A stretch of DNA of 35,586 nucleotides from Streptomyces meridianus (GCF_023703325.1 NZ_JAMQGM010000007.1:1-35586), one strand, 5' to 3'; shown: positions 8,774 to 17,097, numbered from the stretch's first letter. Translations and numbers: made by a program. The notes: generated by a model from the sequence alone, not told the origin.

Positions 8774-8968
8774 GTGACGGTTCAGCTCTCCCTCGTCCTG
8801 GTACTCGGAACCGCGGCCGCGGGCTTGGTCCGCTCAGGACAGCTCAAGCCGGCACCCGGCCTGATGGCGGCCCTGTTCGGCTTCCTGCTCAACGACACAC
8901 CCCTGGCCCCCTCCATCCGACAGGTCGTGGCCGCGGTTCTCGGGGTGATCAACCAGTTTCATCTGTAG
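8774..8968 (+). CDS. Small membrane protein, function unknown
   Basis: A 64-residue protein with two hydrophobic stretches (VTVQLSLVLVLGTAAAGLV and LMAALFGFLLND) joined by a short basic loop, and a GTG start preceded by a purine-rich site (GGGAGAGCAAG). From memory, small proteins of this build (hydrophobic N-terminus, a short RSGQLKPAPG-like loop, then an ALFGF helix) occur widely in Streptomyces, both in chromosomes and in conjugative elements; their role is unknown. It lies alone between the permease-ligase unit and the conservon. Length and pattern make it likely to be real. Confidence 0.55.
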   Translation: MTVQLSLVLVLGTAAAGLVRSGQLKPAPGLMAALFGFLLNDTPLAPSIRQVVAAVLGVINQFHL

Positions 8969-9327
8969 TGCTGTTCACGAACCTCGGTCACCGCATGGCC
9001 TCCCGGGTCAGCCCGAGATCGTCCGGGCACGATCAGGCGGCAGCGCGCGGAGGGTGGCGTGGGGTCGGATCTGCCGTGGATGCAGCACCTCTCGCTCCCG
9101 GCCACCGGCTCGGGAGCTTCCAGACCGGCCACCGGGGCATGACGCCCTTCCCCCTGGACCGCCGCATGTTCCTCCGATCGGCTGCGGTCTCGGGCTCCTG
9201 CTCCGGTGGCCTCTCCTCCTTCCTTCCGCCTGGGATTCGCTCCGACAGCGTGTCCCAGAGTTGCCAGCAGTGCCCGACCCCTGCACATGACCTCCTCCTG
9301 CCGGGTCACCCACCTTCGAGGATGCTG
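8969..9327. other. Intergenic region upstream of conservon
   Basis: About 360 bases that should hold the conservon promoter. A seven-base hairpin (9094-9100 with 9111-9117) could end the small membrane gene. An 11-base direct repeat, CCGGCCACCGG, occurs at 9098-9108 and 9125-9135, spaced 27 bases. No clear -10/-35 pair is seen. Confidence 0.35.
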
Positions 9328-11001
9328 ATGTCCGACCGCTTGTCACACTCCCACCCCGCCGTCGGCCGCCGTGGCCGCCGACGCACCAAGTCGCCGACCC
9401 TCGCTGAGCAGGCGGTCCCTTCACAGCTGAGGCTGCTGTCGCTGGTGCCTGCTCTGACCGCGATGGTGCTGCTGTGCGCGGTGTGGGCGCTGAACGTCCA
9501 CGCAGGCGCTTCGGGGGAGTGGATGATCGCCCTGGCCCTGCTGGGCTGCGCTCTCGTCGTCCTGCTCGGCGAGCGACGGGCTGCCGCGATTGCCGAATAC
9601 TGGCGCCGGCGGCGGGCCGAAGACCAAGCGCAGGTGCACGCCTGGCTCCAGCACCTCGAGTCCCAGATCACGGCCGGGAGGAAACGTCTCCTTGCGACGC
9701 TGGACCAGATCGAACGAGGCGAACGCCCCTCCAGCCCCGGCCCAGGCCCGGTACTCGGCAAGAGCGGTGATCCCTTCATCGACTTCGGACACTCCCTTCA
9801 GCAGGCCCACCGCGAGGCACTGGATGCAGTCCTGCAGGCGGCCTCCCACCAGCAGCAAGCCACTGAGCCCGGGCCGCAGCGACTGGAGGTCTTCCTCTAC
9901 ATAGCCCAGCGCCTCCACGCCCTGGTCACCCGGGCGATCGCCGCAATCGTCGCGCTGGAGAAGGACGTGGAGGACCCCGTGCTCCTGAACGGCCTCTTCG
10001 GCATCGACCACCTGATCACCCAGACCCGCCGACAGGTCGAGAGCCTCGCGGTGCTGGGCGGCGCTGTCCCACGCCGCATCGGCAAGCCCGTCCTGCTGGC
10101 GACCGTGCTGCGTCAGTCAGTCGCCGAGATCGAGGACTTCGCGCGCGTGAGGGTGTTCGTGCCGCAGGAAGCAACTGCCATCCCCGGATACGCGGCACCG
10201 GAGGTCATCCACCTCCTGGCGGAGCTGGTCGAGAACGCCACCCGCTTCTCCGACCCCAACACGCAGGTGCTGATGCGCGCCGCGCAGGTGCCCGCTGGGC
10301 TGGTCATCGAGGTCGAGGACCGAGGTCTGCCCATGTCACCTGGCACACGAGCCCAGATGAACCGTCTGCTGGCCGCCCCGGATGAGGTGGACTTGCGCGA
10401 GCAGCTGCGGGACGGGCGCATCGGGCTGCTGGTCACCGCCCGCATCGCACAGCGCCACAACATCCGAGTCGAGCTGCGCGAGAACCTTCTCGGCGGCACA
10501 CAGGCGCTCGTCGTCATCCCCCGCCCACTGCTCACGGTCCGGGCTGAGGCGACAAAGCCCAAGGCCGCAATGCCTCGCGCCGCCGCCGTCCATGCGGCCG
10601 AGGGTTCAGCACGAACACGCGGCACTACCGTGCCCCTGCCGGCAGAAGTGCCGACGGCACCAACGCACGAACAGACACAAGGCTCTGCCGCCAGCCCGGC
10701 TCCTTCTCTACCGCAACGCCCTGCCGCAGGGACGGCTCGCTCCCTGCCGCAGCGCAGGAAGCACGCCCGCCCGGAACCCGCGATCGACGCCCCAGTGCCG
10801 AACGGCAAACCCCCTCTGCCCCGGCGCAGCGACAGCCACCAGCAACCAGAACCGGAGGTGGCTGCCTCGGCACCACAGCGCGACACACCGGTCGCCGCGC
10901 CCACCGCCGGCCTGATGGCCACCTACGCCGAAGGCGTCAAGCGCGGCGCCCAGAGCGATTCAACGCCTGCCGTGCACCAGGACGCCACGGAAACCGGCTG
11001 A
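9328..11001 (+). CDS. cvnA: Conservon sensor ATPase, CvnA-type histidine kinase-like protein
   Basis: A 557-residue membrane sensor. Two hydrophobic segments near residues 30-75 flank a very short outside loop (NVHAGASGEW). A coiled-coil linker follows, then an ATPase domain with N-box LLAELVENATRFS (Asn near 303) and a glycine-rich GRIGLLVTARIA motif. The C-terminal ~140 residues are Pro/Ala-rich and probably disordered. CvnA proteins start the four-gene conservons of Streptomyces and act at the membrane with CvnB-D like a signalling complex. The ATG at 9328 has GAGG seven bases upstream; the frame is open far upstream. Next comes cvnB after 68 bases. Confidence 0.9.
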   Translation: MSDRLSHSHPAVGRRGRRRTKSPTLAEQAVPSQLRLLSLVPALTAMVLLCAVWALNVHAGASGEWMIALALLGCALVVLLGERRAAAIAEYWRRRRAEDQAQVHAWLQHLESQITAGRKRLLATLDQIERGERPSSPGPGPVLGKSGDPFIDFGHSLQQAHREALDAVLQAASHQQQATEPGPQRLEVFLYIAQRLHALVTRAIAAIVALEKDVEDPVLLNGLFGIDHLITQTRRQVESLAVLGGAVPRRIGKPVLLATVLRQSVAEIEDFARVRVFVPQEATAIPGYAAPEVIHLLAELVENATRFSDPNTQVLMRAAQVPAGLVIEVEDRGLPMSPGTRAQMNRLLAAPDEVDLREQLRDGRIGLLVTARIAQRHNIRVELRENLLGGTQALVVIPRPLLTVRAEATKPKAAMPRAAAVHAAEGSARTRGTTVPLPAEVPTAPTHEQTQGSAASPAPSLPQRPAAGTARSLPQRRKHARPEPAIDAPVPNGKPPLPRRSDSHQQPEPEVAASAPQRDTPVAAPTAGLMATYAEGVKRGAQSDSTPAVHQDATETG

Positions 11002-11069
11002 CACCTGTCATGCCGACCCCAAGCCGAGCCGGCGCCCTGCGACGCCGTCCCTCTACTCAAGGAGAAGCC

Positions 11070-11543
11070 ATGAACCACACCCTGCTTTCCACCCCTTCCG
11101 CCCGTCCCGCCGGGAGTGGCCTGGCGTGGCTGCTCGAGGACTTCGTCAATCGCGTGCCCGGCGCGGAGGGCGCCCTGCTGGCGTCCCGTGACGGGCTGAA
11201 GATGGCCGTGCACAACCTGACGGAGACCGAGGCGGACCGGATGAGCGCTGTCATGAGCGGTCTGTTCTCCCTGGCCAGGGGGGTGGGCAACATCAAGGGA
11301 GACAACGACGGCCTCGTCCAGCAGATCGTCATCGAGCACGACGCCCACAGGCTGTTCGTCATGAGCGCGGGCAGCGTCCCCAGCGACGGCACGACACCAG
11401 CCGCCATCGGAGAGCTGCTCGGCGTCCTCTCCAGTCCCGAAGCCGATCCCGGAGTGGTCGGCTACGGAATGGCGCAGCTGGTCAACAGCGTCAACGAACA
11501 CCTGCAGACTCCAGTCCGTCGGAGCACTGGTGACGGACAGTGA
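11070..11543 (+). CDS. cvnB: Conservon roadblock/LC7 protein CvnB
   Basis: A 157-residue roadblock/LC7-domain protein: GLAWLLEDFVNRVPGAEGAL and SRDGLKMAVHNL are the typical start of the fold. In conservons this small protein is thought to regulate the GTPase, as roadblock proteins do for MglA-like GTPases. AAGGAG at 11059-11064 supports the ATG at 11070. Its end overlaps the next gene by 14 bases, so translation is coupled. Confidence 0.9.
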   Translation: MNHTLLSTPSARPAGSGLAWLLEDFVNRVPGAEGALLASRDGLKMAVHNLTETEADRMSAVMSGLFSLARGVGNIKGDNDGLVQQIVIEHDAHRLFVMSAGSVPSDGTTPAAIGELLGVLSSPEADPGVVGYGMAQLVNSVNEHLQTPVRRSTGDGQ

Positions 11544-11925
11544 GATGGCGGACTTGGACGGCCCGGCATGGGCCGACGACGACGCCGAGGACGTCCGCCC
11601 CTACGCACTGACCAATGGGCGGACCGAGCCCCGGCACCAGATGCGCCTGGCATCCATGGTCGTGGCCAGGCACGAGGCGAAGACGGGCCTGGCCCCGGAG
11701 GCCGAGTCGGCCGTGGCCTTGTGCCGCAGTGAACCGCGATCCGTCGCGGAGATCGCCGCGGTCCTGGCTCAGCCCGTGCTGGTCACCAAGATCCTCCTCT
11801 CTGACCTGATCGATGACGGTGCTCTGATCCTGTCGCTGACCAGCGACGCCACCTGCCCCGACGACCCGAACCTTCTGGAGGCACTGCTTGTCGGCCTACG
11901 ACGACGCTTCCCCGATTGCGGCTGA
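11530..11925 (+). CDS. cvnC: Conservon DUF742 protein CvnC
   Basis: A 131-residue DUF742 protein with a winged-helix-like core (RSVAEIAAVLAQPVLVTKIL) that ends in a short C-terminal tail, as in other CvnC proteins. The GTG start lies five bases after GGAG and inside the end of cvnB; its own end overlaps the GTPase gene by 38 bases. DUF742 proteins form part of the conservon complex; their exact role is not settled. Confidence 0.9.
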   Translation: MTDSEMADLDGPAWADDDAEDVRPYALTNGRTEPRHQMRLASMVVARHEAKTGLAPEAESAVALCRSEPRSVAEIAAVLAQPVLVTKILLSDLIDDGALILSLTSDATCPDDPNLLEALLVGLRRRFPDCG

Positions 11926-12526
11926 CGGCGTGCACGACGGGCCGGCTCCGACCGTGATGAAGATCGTGATCGCGGGCGGATTCGGGGCCGGGAAAACCAC
12001 GCTGGTCGGCGCGGTCAGCGAGATCGATCCCCTGACAACGGAGGAATACCTCACCAGCGCCAGCAGCGGCACCGACAGCCTGGCCGGTGTGGAGGCCAAG
12101 CGCACCACCACGGTGTCCATGGACTTCGGCCGCATCACCTTCACCACGCCGCGGCACATCGTTCTCATGCTGTTCGGCACCCCGGGTCAGGAACGCTTCA
12201 GGTTCACCTGGGACGACCTGTCCCACGGAGCCAGCGGCGCCGTCATCCTCGCCGACACCCGTCGACTGCAGGACAGCTTCGCGGCCGTCAGCTACTTCGA
12301 GGACCGCCATGTTCCGTTCGTCGTCGCCGTCAACGAATTCGACGACGCGCCCCACCGCTACTCCTGCCAGGAAGTGCGCCAGGCGCTCGAACTGCCCGAG
12401 GAAACACCCGTGCTCCTGTGCGACGCCCGCGACACCCGGTCCGCAAGCACCGCGCTGATCACCCTCGTCTCCTACGCCCTCACCTCCTCCCGCCACCCTC
12501 AGACCCTCCAAGGAGCCCGCCCGTGA
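11888..12526 (+). CDS. cvnD: Conservon small GTPase CvnD
   Basis: A 212-residue Ras/MglA-like GTPase. The P-loop is GGFGAGKT (about residues 30-37), the switch II motif is GTPGQERF near 100, and G4 reads NEFD in place of NKxD, a variant seen in this family. I chose the TTG at 11888 because GGAGG (11877-11881) sits six bases upstream; a GTG at 11930 has no such site. In conservons it is the GTP switch that reports to downstream effectors. Its stop overlaps the GTG of the GAF gene (GTGA at 12523-12526). Confidence 0.9.
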   Translation: MSAYDDASPIAADGVHDGPAPTVMKIVIAGGFGAGKTTLVGAVSEIDPLTTEEYLTSASSGTDSLAGVEAKRTTTVSMDFGRITFTTPRHIVLMLFGTPGQERFRFTWDDLSHGASGAVILADTRRLQDSFAAVSYFEDRHVPFVVAVNEFDDAPHRYSCQEVRQALELPEETPVLLCDARDTRSASTALITLVSYALTSSRHPQTLQGARP

Positions 12527-13074
12527 CCTTCGACACCGACTCCGGCCTGCGTGTGCCCGCCGCCGACCAGGACCTCGACCGCCGAGTGCGCCGACTGCGC
12601 GAACTCGGCCTCACAGACACCCCGGACGCGGAGTTCGACGCCTTCGCAGCCGACCTCGCCCGCGCCGCCGACGTTCCCTACGCCATGGTCAACCTCATCA
12701 CCGACCACCAGTACTTCGCCGGCCTCCACAGCCCCGCCGGGAGCCTCGAGCACCCGGAAGTGGGCAGGACCATGGCCCGCGACCACGGCTACTGCCCTGA
12801 CGTCCTCGACCGCCGCGTCCCCCTCGTCCTTCCCGACGTCTACGCCGCCCCGCACCTCGCGAGCAACCCCGTGGTCGACCGCATCGGCATCCGCACCTAC
12901 GCCGGCGCTCCGCTGATCGACGAGCCCACCGGCACCGTGCTGGGAACCGTGTGCTTCGTCGGCACCGAGCCCCGCCTCCTCCAGGCCGGTCAGCACGCGC
13001 TCGAGCTCATCAAAGAGCGGCGAGATGCCCTCATGAACCTGATCTACCAGCGCATCGACCACACCACCCGGTAG
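12523..13074 (+). CDS. GAF-domain protein appended to the conservon
   Basis: A 183-residue GAF-domain protein. An N-terminal helix (RRVRRLRELGL, then DTPDAEFDAFAADLAR) leads into the GAF core, with ARDHGYC and RTYAGAPLIDEPTGTVLGTV as the signature. GAF proteins with this start are found in cyanobacterial and actinobacterial signalling and usually bind a small ligand. It is joined to cvnD by a four-base overlap and has AAGGAG upstream, so it belongs to the conservon operon. It could serve as the effector or sensor of the GTPase; the ligand is unknown. The single Cys in DHGYC may be of interest, but I cannot assign it. Confidence 0.85.
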   Translation: MTFDTDSGLRVPAADQDLDRRVRRLRELGLTDTPDAEFDAFAADLARAADVPYAMVNLITDHQYFAGLHSPAGSLEHPEVGRTMARDHGYCPDVLDRRVPLVLPDVYAAPHLASNPVVDRIGIRTYAGAPLIDEPTGTVLGTVCFVGTEPRLLQAGQHALELIKERRDALMNLIYQRIDHTTR

Positions 13075-13120
13075 GCGAGAAGCCACCTGCTGGCCGAAGC
13101 CGCAGAGGGGAAGGAAAGTC

Positions 13121-14341
13121 ATGTCCACCTGGTACTTAACGGAAGAGCACCACCGACTGCGCCGAGCGGTGCAGGACTTCGCTCGAGCCGAGATTGCCCC
13201 GCGAGTGGAGAAGATGGAGACCTCCGCGGCCGTCGAGCACGAGCTGTCCCAGCTGATCGCCAAGCAGGGATGGATAGGTGTCACCATCGATCCCGCCTAC
13301 GGCGGAATGGGTGCCGGCCACCTCGCCAAGACGATCATCATCGAGGAGCTCTCCCGTGTCAGCGGAGCCATGGGCGCCATGGTGCAGGCATCCCAGCTCG
13401 GCGTCGCCAAGATCCTCCACTACGGGAGCGACGAGCAGAAACAGACGTGGCTGCCCCGGTTCGCCGACGGATCATCCCTGCCGACCATCGCGGTAACCGA
13501 ACCGGGATCCGGGGGTCACGTCCTCGGCATGCAGGCCACCGCCCGGCGCAGGGTCAAGACCTATGTCCTCAACGGACACAAGGTGTTTGTCGGCAACAGC
13601 CACATCGGCGACGTGCACGGCGTCGTCGTCCGCACAGGGCGCGGCAGCAAGGGCCTGTCCGCCTTCCTCGTCGAATCCGACCGGCCCGGGCTCTCCCTCG
13701 CGCCTCACCAAAGGGCTATGGGCCTGCACGGCTTCAGCTTCGGCGACCTCATCCTCGAGGACTGCCGCATACCGGCAGAGAACCTGATCGGAGAAGAGGG
13801 GGACGGCCTCGCCGTCGCCTACTCCTCCAGCATCCTCTACGGCCGGCCCAACCTCACCGCGGTCTCCCTCGGCCTCCACCAAGCGATCATGGACGAGACC
13901 ACCCGCTTCGTGAAGGAACGCCACCGCTACGGTGGCCCGCTGGCAGACCTGCCCACCATCCAGCACAAGGTGGGGCTGATGCAGTCCCGGCTGATGACCG
14001 CCCGGCTGGCCGCCTACCACGCCGTGCACCTCTTGGACCAAGGCCAGCCCTGCGATGAGGACCTGATCCACGCCAAGTACGTCAACGTGGAAGCCGCCCT
14101 CGACTCCGCCCGCGCCGCCATGGAGATCCACGCCGCCGCCGGCCTGCAAACAGGCCGCCCCCTCGAGCGCCTCGTCCGCGACGCGCACCACACCTACGCA
14201 CCCGCCGGCACCGGCGACATCCAACTCCACCGCCTCGCCGAAACCGCCCTCGGCACCTCACGCGGCCAATGGTCACAACGCCTCGCCGCCAGAGCATCGC
14301 TCCCCGAGCCCAGGCGAGCCCACCTCCGCCTCAACCTGTAA
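13121..14341 (+). CDS. Acyl-CoA dehydrogenase-like flavoprotein lacking the usual catalytic Glu
   Basis: A 406-residue acyl-CoA dehydrogenase fold. The N-terminal helical domain leads to GWIGVTIDPAYGGMGAG, the FAD-binding TEPGSGG and a C-terminal four-helix region with KERHRYGGPL and RDAHHTYAPAGTGDIQ. In ordinary enzymes the last motif reads YEGT, the Glu being the catalytic base; here it is Ala (A362). The alternative Glu position of isovaleryl-type enzymes is also not Glu (LYGRPN). It may therefore be a non-dehydrogenating flavoprotein. GGGGAAGGAAAG precedes the ATG by a few bases. Codon 6 is TTA (13136-13138), a mark of bldA-dependent translation. It follows the GAF gene after 46 bases, probably in the same operon. 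Confidence 0.8.
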   Translation: MSTWYLTEEHHRLRRAVQDFARAEIAPRVEKMETSAAVEHELSQLIAKQGWIGVTIDPAYGGMGAGHLAKTIIIEELSRVSGAMGAMVQASQLGVAKILHYGSDEQKQTWLPRFADGSSLPTIAVTEPGSGGHVLGMQATARRRVKTYVLNGHKVFVGNSHIGDVHGVVVRTGRGSKGLSAFLVESDRPGLSLAPHQRAMGLHGFSFGDLILEDCRIPAENLIGEEGDGLAVAYSSSILYGRPNLTAVSLGLHQAIMDETTRFVKERHRYGGPLADLPTIQHKVGLMQSRLMTARLAAYHAVHLLDQGQPCDEDLIHAKYVNVEAALDSARAAMEIHAAAGLQTGRPLERLVRDAHHTYAPAGTGDIQLHRLAETALGTSRGQWSQRLAARASLPEPRRAHLRLNL

Positions 14342-14429
14342 CCACGTCCAAGCACCCACCCTGCCGCCCAACACCACTATTTCGGACCCGAGTTCACCCA
14401 CACCAAGTAACCGATCGGAGAACAGCACC

Positions 14430-14846
14430 GTGCTCAGCACACGAGAGAGGGAGACGGTCCTCGCCCTCGCTGACGGCAAGCTCGTGCCCGAGATCGCTGA
14501 CGAGCTCAAGATCACGCAGCACACCGTGAGGACCTACATCGACGGGGCCAAGGGCAAGCTGAGCGGCACCGACATGGCCAGCCTCGTCAACTCCGCATAC
14601 GAAACAGGAGCCCTCCGCACGCCTGCGCCCGAGCCGGGCTCAAGACGCCCGCCATTGTCGGACGCGCAACGCGGCATCGCCGAGGGGCACACCATCCAGC
14701 ACATCGCCGATCAGCAAGCCCGCCCCGTGGCTCACGTGCGCCGCGACGGCCGCGCCCTCCTCACGGCCCTCGGTGCAAAGAACGCGGCCCATGCCGTGAA
14801 GCGCGGGCACCAGCTGGGTCTGCTTCATCGTTTCCCCGTGAGGTAG
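14430..14846 (+). CDS. Small protein with two LuxR-type HTH domains in tandem
   Basis: A 138-residue protein. Residues 1-60 are a LuxR-type HTH (LSTRERETVLALADGKLVPEIA, then ITQHTVRTYI). Residues 73-130 look like a second, degenerate copy (LSDAQRGIAEGHTIQHIADQ, ending AAHAVKRGHQLGLL), so it is a duplication with no sensor domain. The GTG at 14430 has GGAGAA upstream. It follows the dehydrogenase-like gene by 88 bases on the same strand and could be the DNA-binding output of the conservon; that is inference. Length and context suggest a real gene. Confidence 0.7.
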   Translation: MLSTRERETVLALADGKLVPEIADELKITQHTVRTYIDGAKGKLSGTDMASLVNSAYETGALRTPAPEPGSRRPPLSDAQRGIAEGHTIQHIADQQARPVAHVRRDGRALLTALGAKNAAHAVKRGHQLGLLHRFPVR

Positions 14847-15624
14847 AGGCCCTGGCCCGCACCAGCCCGTATCCCAGTCGGCCGATTCATCACGGGCCGA
14901 CCGTCAGTGCGCTGGCTGCGCGGTCAATACCATCGCAAAGTGGAAAAGCTGCTGGCGGAAACGAGGCCCGTGGCGGAAGCGGTAGGCCGCGGCCACTCTC
15001 CGTTCCGTAAGCCACAGCGACCGCACCTGCGTGCGTTCATGCTCCAGACCTTGCCCCACGGGACGCGAACACACAGGCGGGGAATCTGACCTTGCCAGTG
15101 GAGAAGTACGTGGACCTCGACTCGACGGTGTCTTCCTCGTGCGGATGCTTGCTAAATGGAAGCTCCGGCGGTCTGCCTGGTCGGGGCCGATTCGACATTC
15201 GCCCACGGCGGACGAAAAATGCGCCTCAAGAGACTGGAACCTCTTCCGGGGCTATGTGAATGTTAACAACACCCCCGGGCCACGCTGGGTTTGTGGATCA
15301 GCGGGGTTGAGCGACTAGGAGTTTTTCTGTCGGCACATGTGCTCAGCTCCATCGGGTTCACCGTTCCTGCTGTCTTCGGCTGCCTGCCCGCGTGCTTGCA
15401 TGGCTGGCCTATTCGGAGAGACCTGATGCAGCCTGCATGCCGTCTGGGTGAGGAGGATCGGGGAGGACTCGAGGGGTCTGACGGGAGTACCGGCTGGCGC
15501 CGCAGCGGCTATCGCAGGGAACGGACCCGAAGAGCCGCTGTGCAACATAGCCGACGATCGCCGGTTAGCTAAACCGGCGATCGTGGCGACCATCGAAGTC
15601 CTCCACCAGTCCCAGGAGGAACGA
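14847..15624. other. Non-coding stretch upstream of excisionase
   Basis: About 780 bases in which open frames on both strands are short and lack ribosome sites or motifs. Base composition is lower in GC near 15210-15280 than in the flanking genes. It holds a perfect 13-base inverted repeat near the excisionase (listed separately) and a short palindrome, ATGCAG-C-CTGCAT, at 15426-15438. No tRNA was seen. Confidence 0.45.
15554..15584. promoter_or_regulatory. Perfect 13-base inverted repeat upstream of xis
   Basis: ACGATCGCCGGTT at 15554-15566 pairs perfectly with AACCGGCGATCGT at 15572-15584 across a five-base loop (AGCTA). It lies 40 bases before the excisionase ATG. It could be an operator for the xis-int unit or a terminator that insulates it from upstream transcription; there is no T-run. 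Confidence 0.55.
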
Positions 15625-15810
15625 ATGGTGTCTCAGTTTATGGATGCCCAGCAGACGGCGAGATTTCTAAATATGTCGCTCACTTGGGTTTACCGGGACG
15701 CTCGACGCTACGGGCTGAAGGCGTACAGGTTCGGCAACGGCAAGAGTGCGAAAATACAGTTCAAGATCACTGATGTCTTGAAATGGCTTGAGCAGCAGCA
15801 AATTAATTGA
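15625..15810 (+). CDS. xis: Excisionase-like small HTH protein
   Basis: A 61-residue MerR-like HTH protein (MDAQQTARFLNMSLTWVYRD, then FGNGKSAKIQFKITDVLKWL). This pattern, with an upstream integrase gene, is that of excisionases of actinobacterial integrative elements. AGGAGG (15614-15619) sits five bases before the ATG. Its stop overlaps a TTG of the integrase frame. It binds next to the attachment site and steers the integrase towards excision; here it is assigned by size, motif and position. Confidence 0.75.
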   Translation: MVSQFMDAQQTARFLNMSLTWVYRDARRYGLKAYRFGNGKSAKIQFKITDVLKWLEQQQIN

Positions 15811-15899
15811 TAGCTGGCGAAGTCGTCGGTTGCGTGCAGGAATTTAGATCGATTGTGGGGAGCGGTAGGGCTTTGGCGGCCAGAGGTCTCGTCAGGGGA

Positions 15900-17027
15900 A
15901 TGGGTACCTTCTTCAAAGAATGCGGTCATCCTGAATCGAGATGGTCCAAGTGTCCCCACGCCTACAAGGTTCGGTACCGCAACGCTGCGGGGAAGCAAAC
16001 CGTCGAATCCGGTTTTGCGACCCAGGACAAAGCCATCGCGCGACTGATGGAGGTCTATAGGGAGCGGAAGGAAGCGCCTCGCAGCCAGAGTAGGGCCGAG
16101 CGCATCCAAAAGTACGGATCCATGCGATTCGAGGAGTACACCGCTGAGTGGAAGGGAGGTCAGCGGGATCTGGCCGCGTCGTCGATACGCCACCTTGATT
16201 CCCTGTTGAAGCATCACCTTCTTCCGGCGCTCGGCAGCCGCCGAATGGATTCGTTCGATCATAAGGTCGTGGACCGGTTCATCCAGACCATGGAGCGCGA
16301 TAAAGCCGGCCTTGCGACTCAGGCCAATGCGTATGACAAGCTGAAGACGATTCTTCTTGACGCCCACAGGCTAGGGATCTACGGAGAGAACCCTCTGGAA
16401 GGGGTCAAGCCTCCTCAGTATGACCCTGAGCGTGCTGTCATTCCCTCTGTGCTGCAACTCCAAGGGATCCGTACCGCTGGCGACGACACCTTCCGTTTGA
16501 TAGCGGATCTCATGAGTGGATGCGGGATGCGAAACGGAGAAGCAGCAGCCGTGAGCGTCAACAACATCGTTGCCGATGACGTATATCGCATCTCCGAACA
16601 AGTAAACCAAACCACCAGGCAATACGGACGACTCAAGCACCGAAAGACGGGAGAGTACCGTGACGTGCCGCTGCCTGCCCGGATCAAGGAAACCATCGAG
16701 TGGTACGCGGACAAGCACGGGACCGTGGATGGCTACCTTCTCAGGCATCCAGCGGATTCCGCGAAGGCTTTCCCGTACTACTACCTCTCGAACCAGTGGC
16801 AGAGGATAAAGAGGGCCGGGGAGGCGGAGATACCTGAGGGCATGGTCATGTACGGGTTCCGCCACTTCTTCGCCTCGAACTGTCTGTCCAACCGCATCCC
16901 GATCACTGATGTGGCTGAGTGGATGGGGCACAAGAGTATCGATGTGACGTTCAAGATTTACCGTCACCTCATGCCCGGCTCGATAAGCACGGCAGCCAAG
17001 CTCCTGGACGTCGGCCTGACCGCCTGA
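15900..17027 (+). CDS. int: Tyrosine-family site-specific integrase
   Basis: A 375-residue tyrosine recombinase of the kind found in Streptomyces integrative elements. The N-terminus has CGHPESRWSKCPHAYKVRYR, typical of this group. An arm/core-binding helical domain follows, then the catalytic part: Arg in GCGMRNGE, GFRHFFASN (the usual His of HxxR is replaced by Tyr), AEWMGHKS, and the nucleophile Tyr in KIYRHLMP. The frame is open to a TTG at 15807 that overlaps xis; I chose the ATG at 15900 because the conserved N-terminus starts there, but its ribosome site is poor. It is transcribed away from xis and towards the truncated pirin gene, where the attachment site is expected. Confidence 0.85.
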   Translation: MGTFFKECGHPESRWSKCPHAYKVRYRNAAGKQTVESGFATQDKAIARLMEVYRERKEAPRSQSRAERIQKYGSMRFEEYTAEWKGGQRDLAASSIRHLDSLLKHHLLPALGSRRMDSFDHKVVDRFIQTMERDKAGLATQANAYDKLKTILLDAHRLGIYGENPLEGVKPPQYDPERAVIPSVLQLQGIRTAGDDTFRLIADLMSGCGMRNGEAAAVSVNNIVADDVYRISEQVNQTTRQYGRLKHRKTGEYRDVPLPARIKETIEWYADKHGTVDGYLLRHPADSAKAFPYYYLSNQWQRIKRAGEAEIPEGMVMYGFRHFFASNCLSNRIPITDVAEWMGHKSIDVTFKIYRHLMPGSISTAAKLLDVGLTA

Positions 17028-17079
17028 GATGTGACGGGGCGTGCCACACCGAGGCCCCACGGAACCATCGCTGTCGCGA

Positions 17080-17097
17080 TGCTGACTTTTTGCTGAC
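17080..17097. repeat. Tandem TGCTGAC repeats after integrase
   Basis: TGCTGAC occurs at 17080-17086 and 17091-17097, one helical turn (11 bases) apart, in the 55 bases after the integrase stop. A related pair, TGCTGGC and TGCTGAC, also 11 bases apart, is at 17473 and 17484. They look like arm-type integrase sites; this is inferred from position and spacing. Confidence 0.35.

Noticed and set aside
9139..9327. Possible N-terminal extension of CvnA with a Tat-like stretch (RRMFLRSAAVSG)
   Set aside because: It is in frame with CvnA but has no ribosome site, codon bias falls off before 9328, and a clear GAGG supports the later ATG. CvnA already has membrane segments.
14907..15089. 60-codon frame upstream of xis
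   Set aside because: Basic, low-complexity translation with no ribosome site; it could be a gene remnant but there is nothing to support it.
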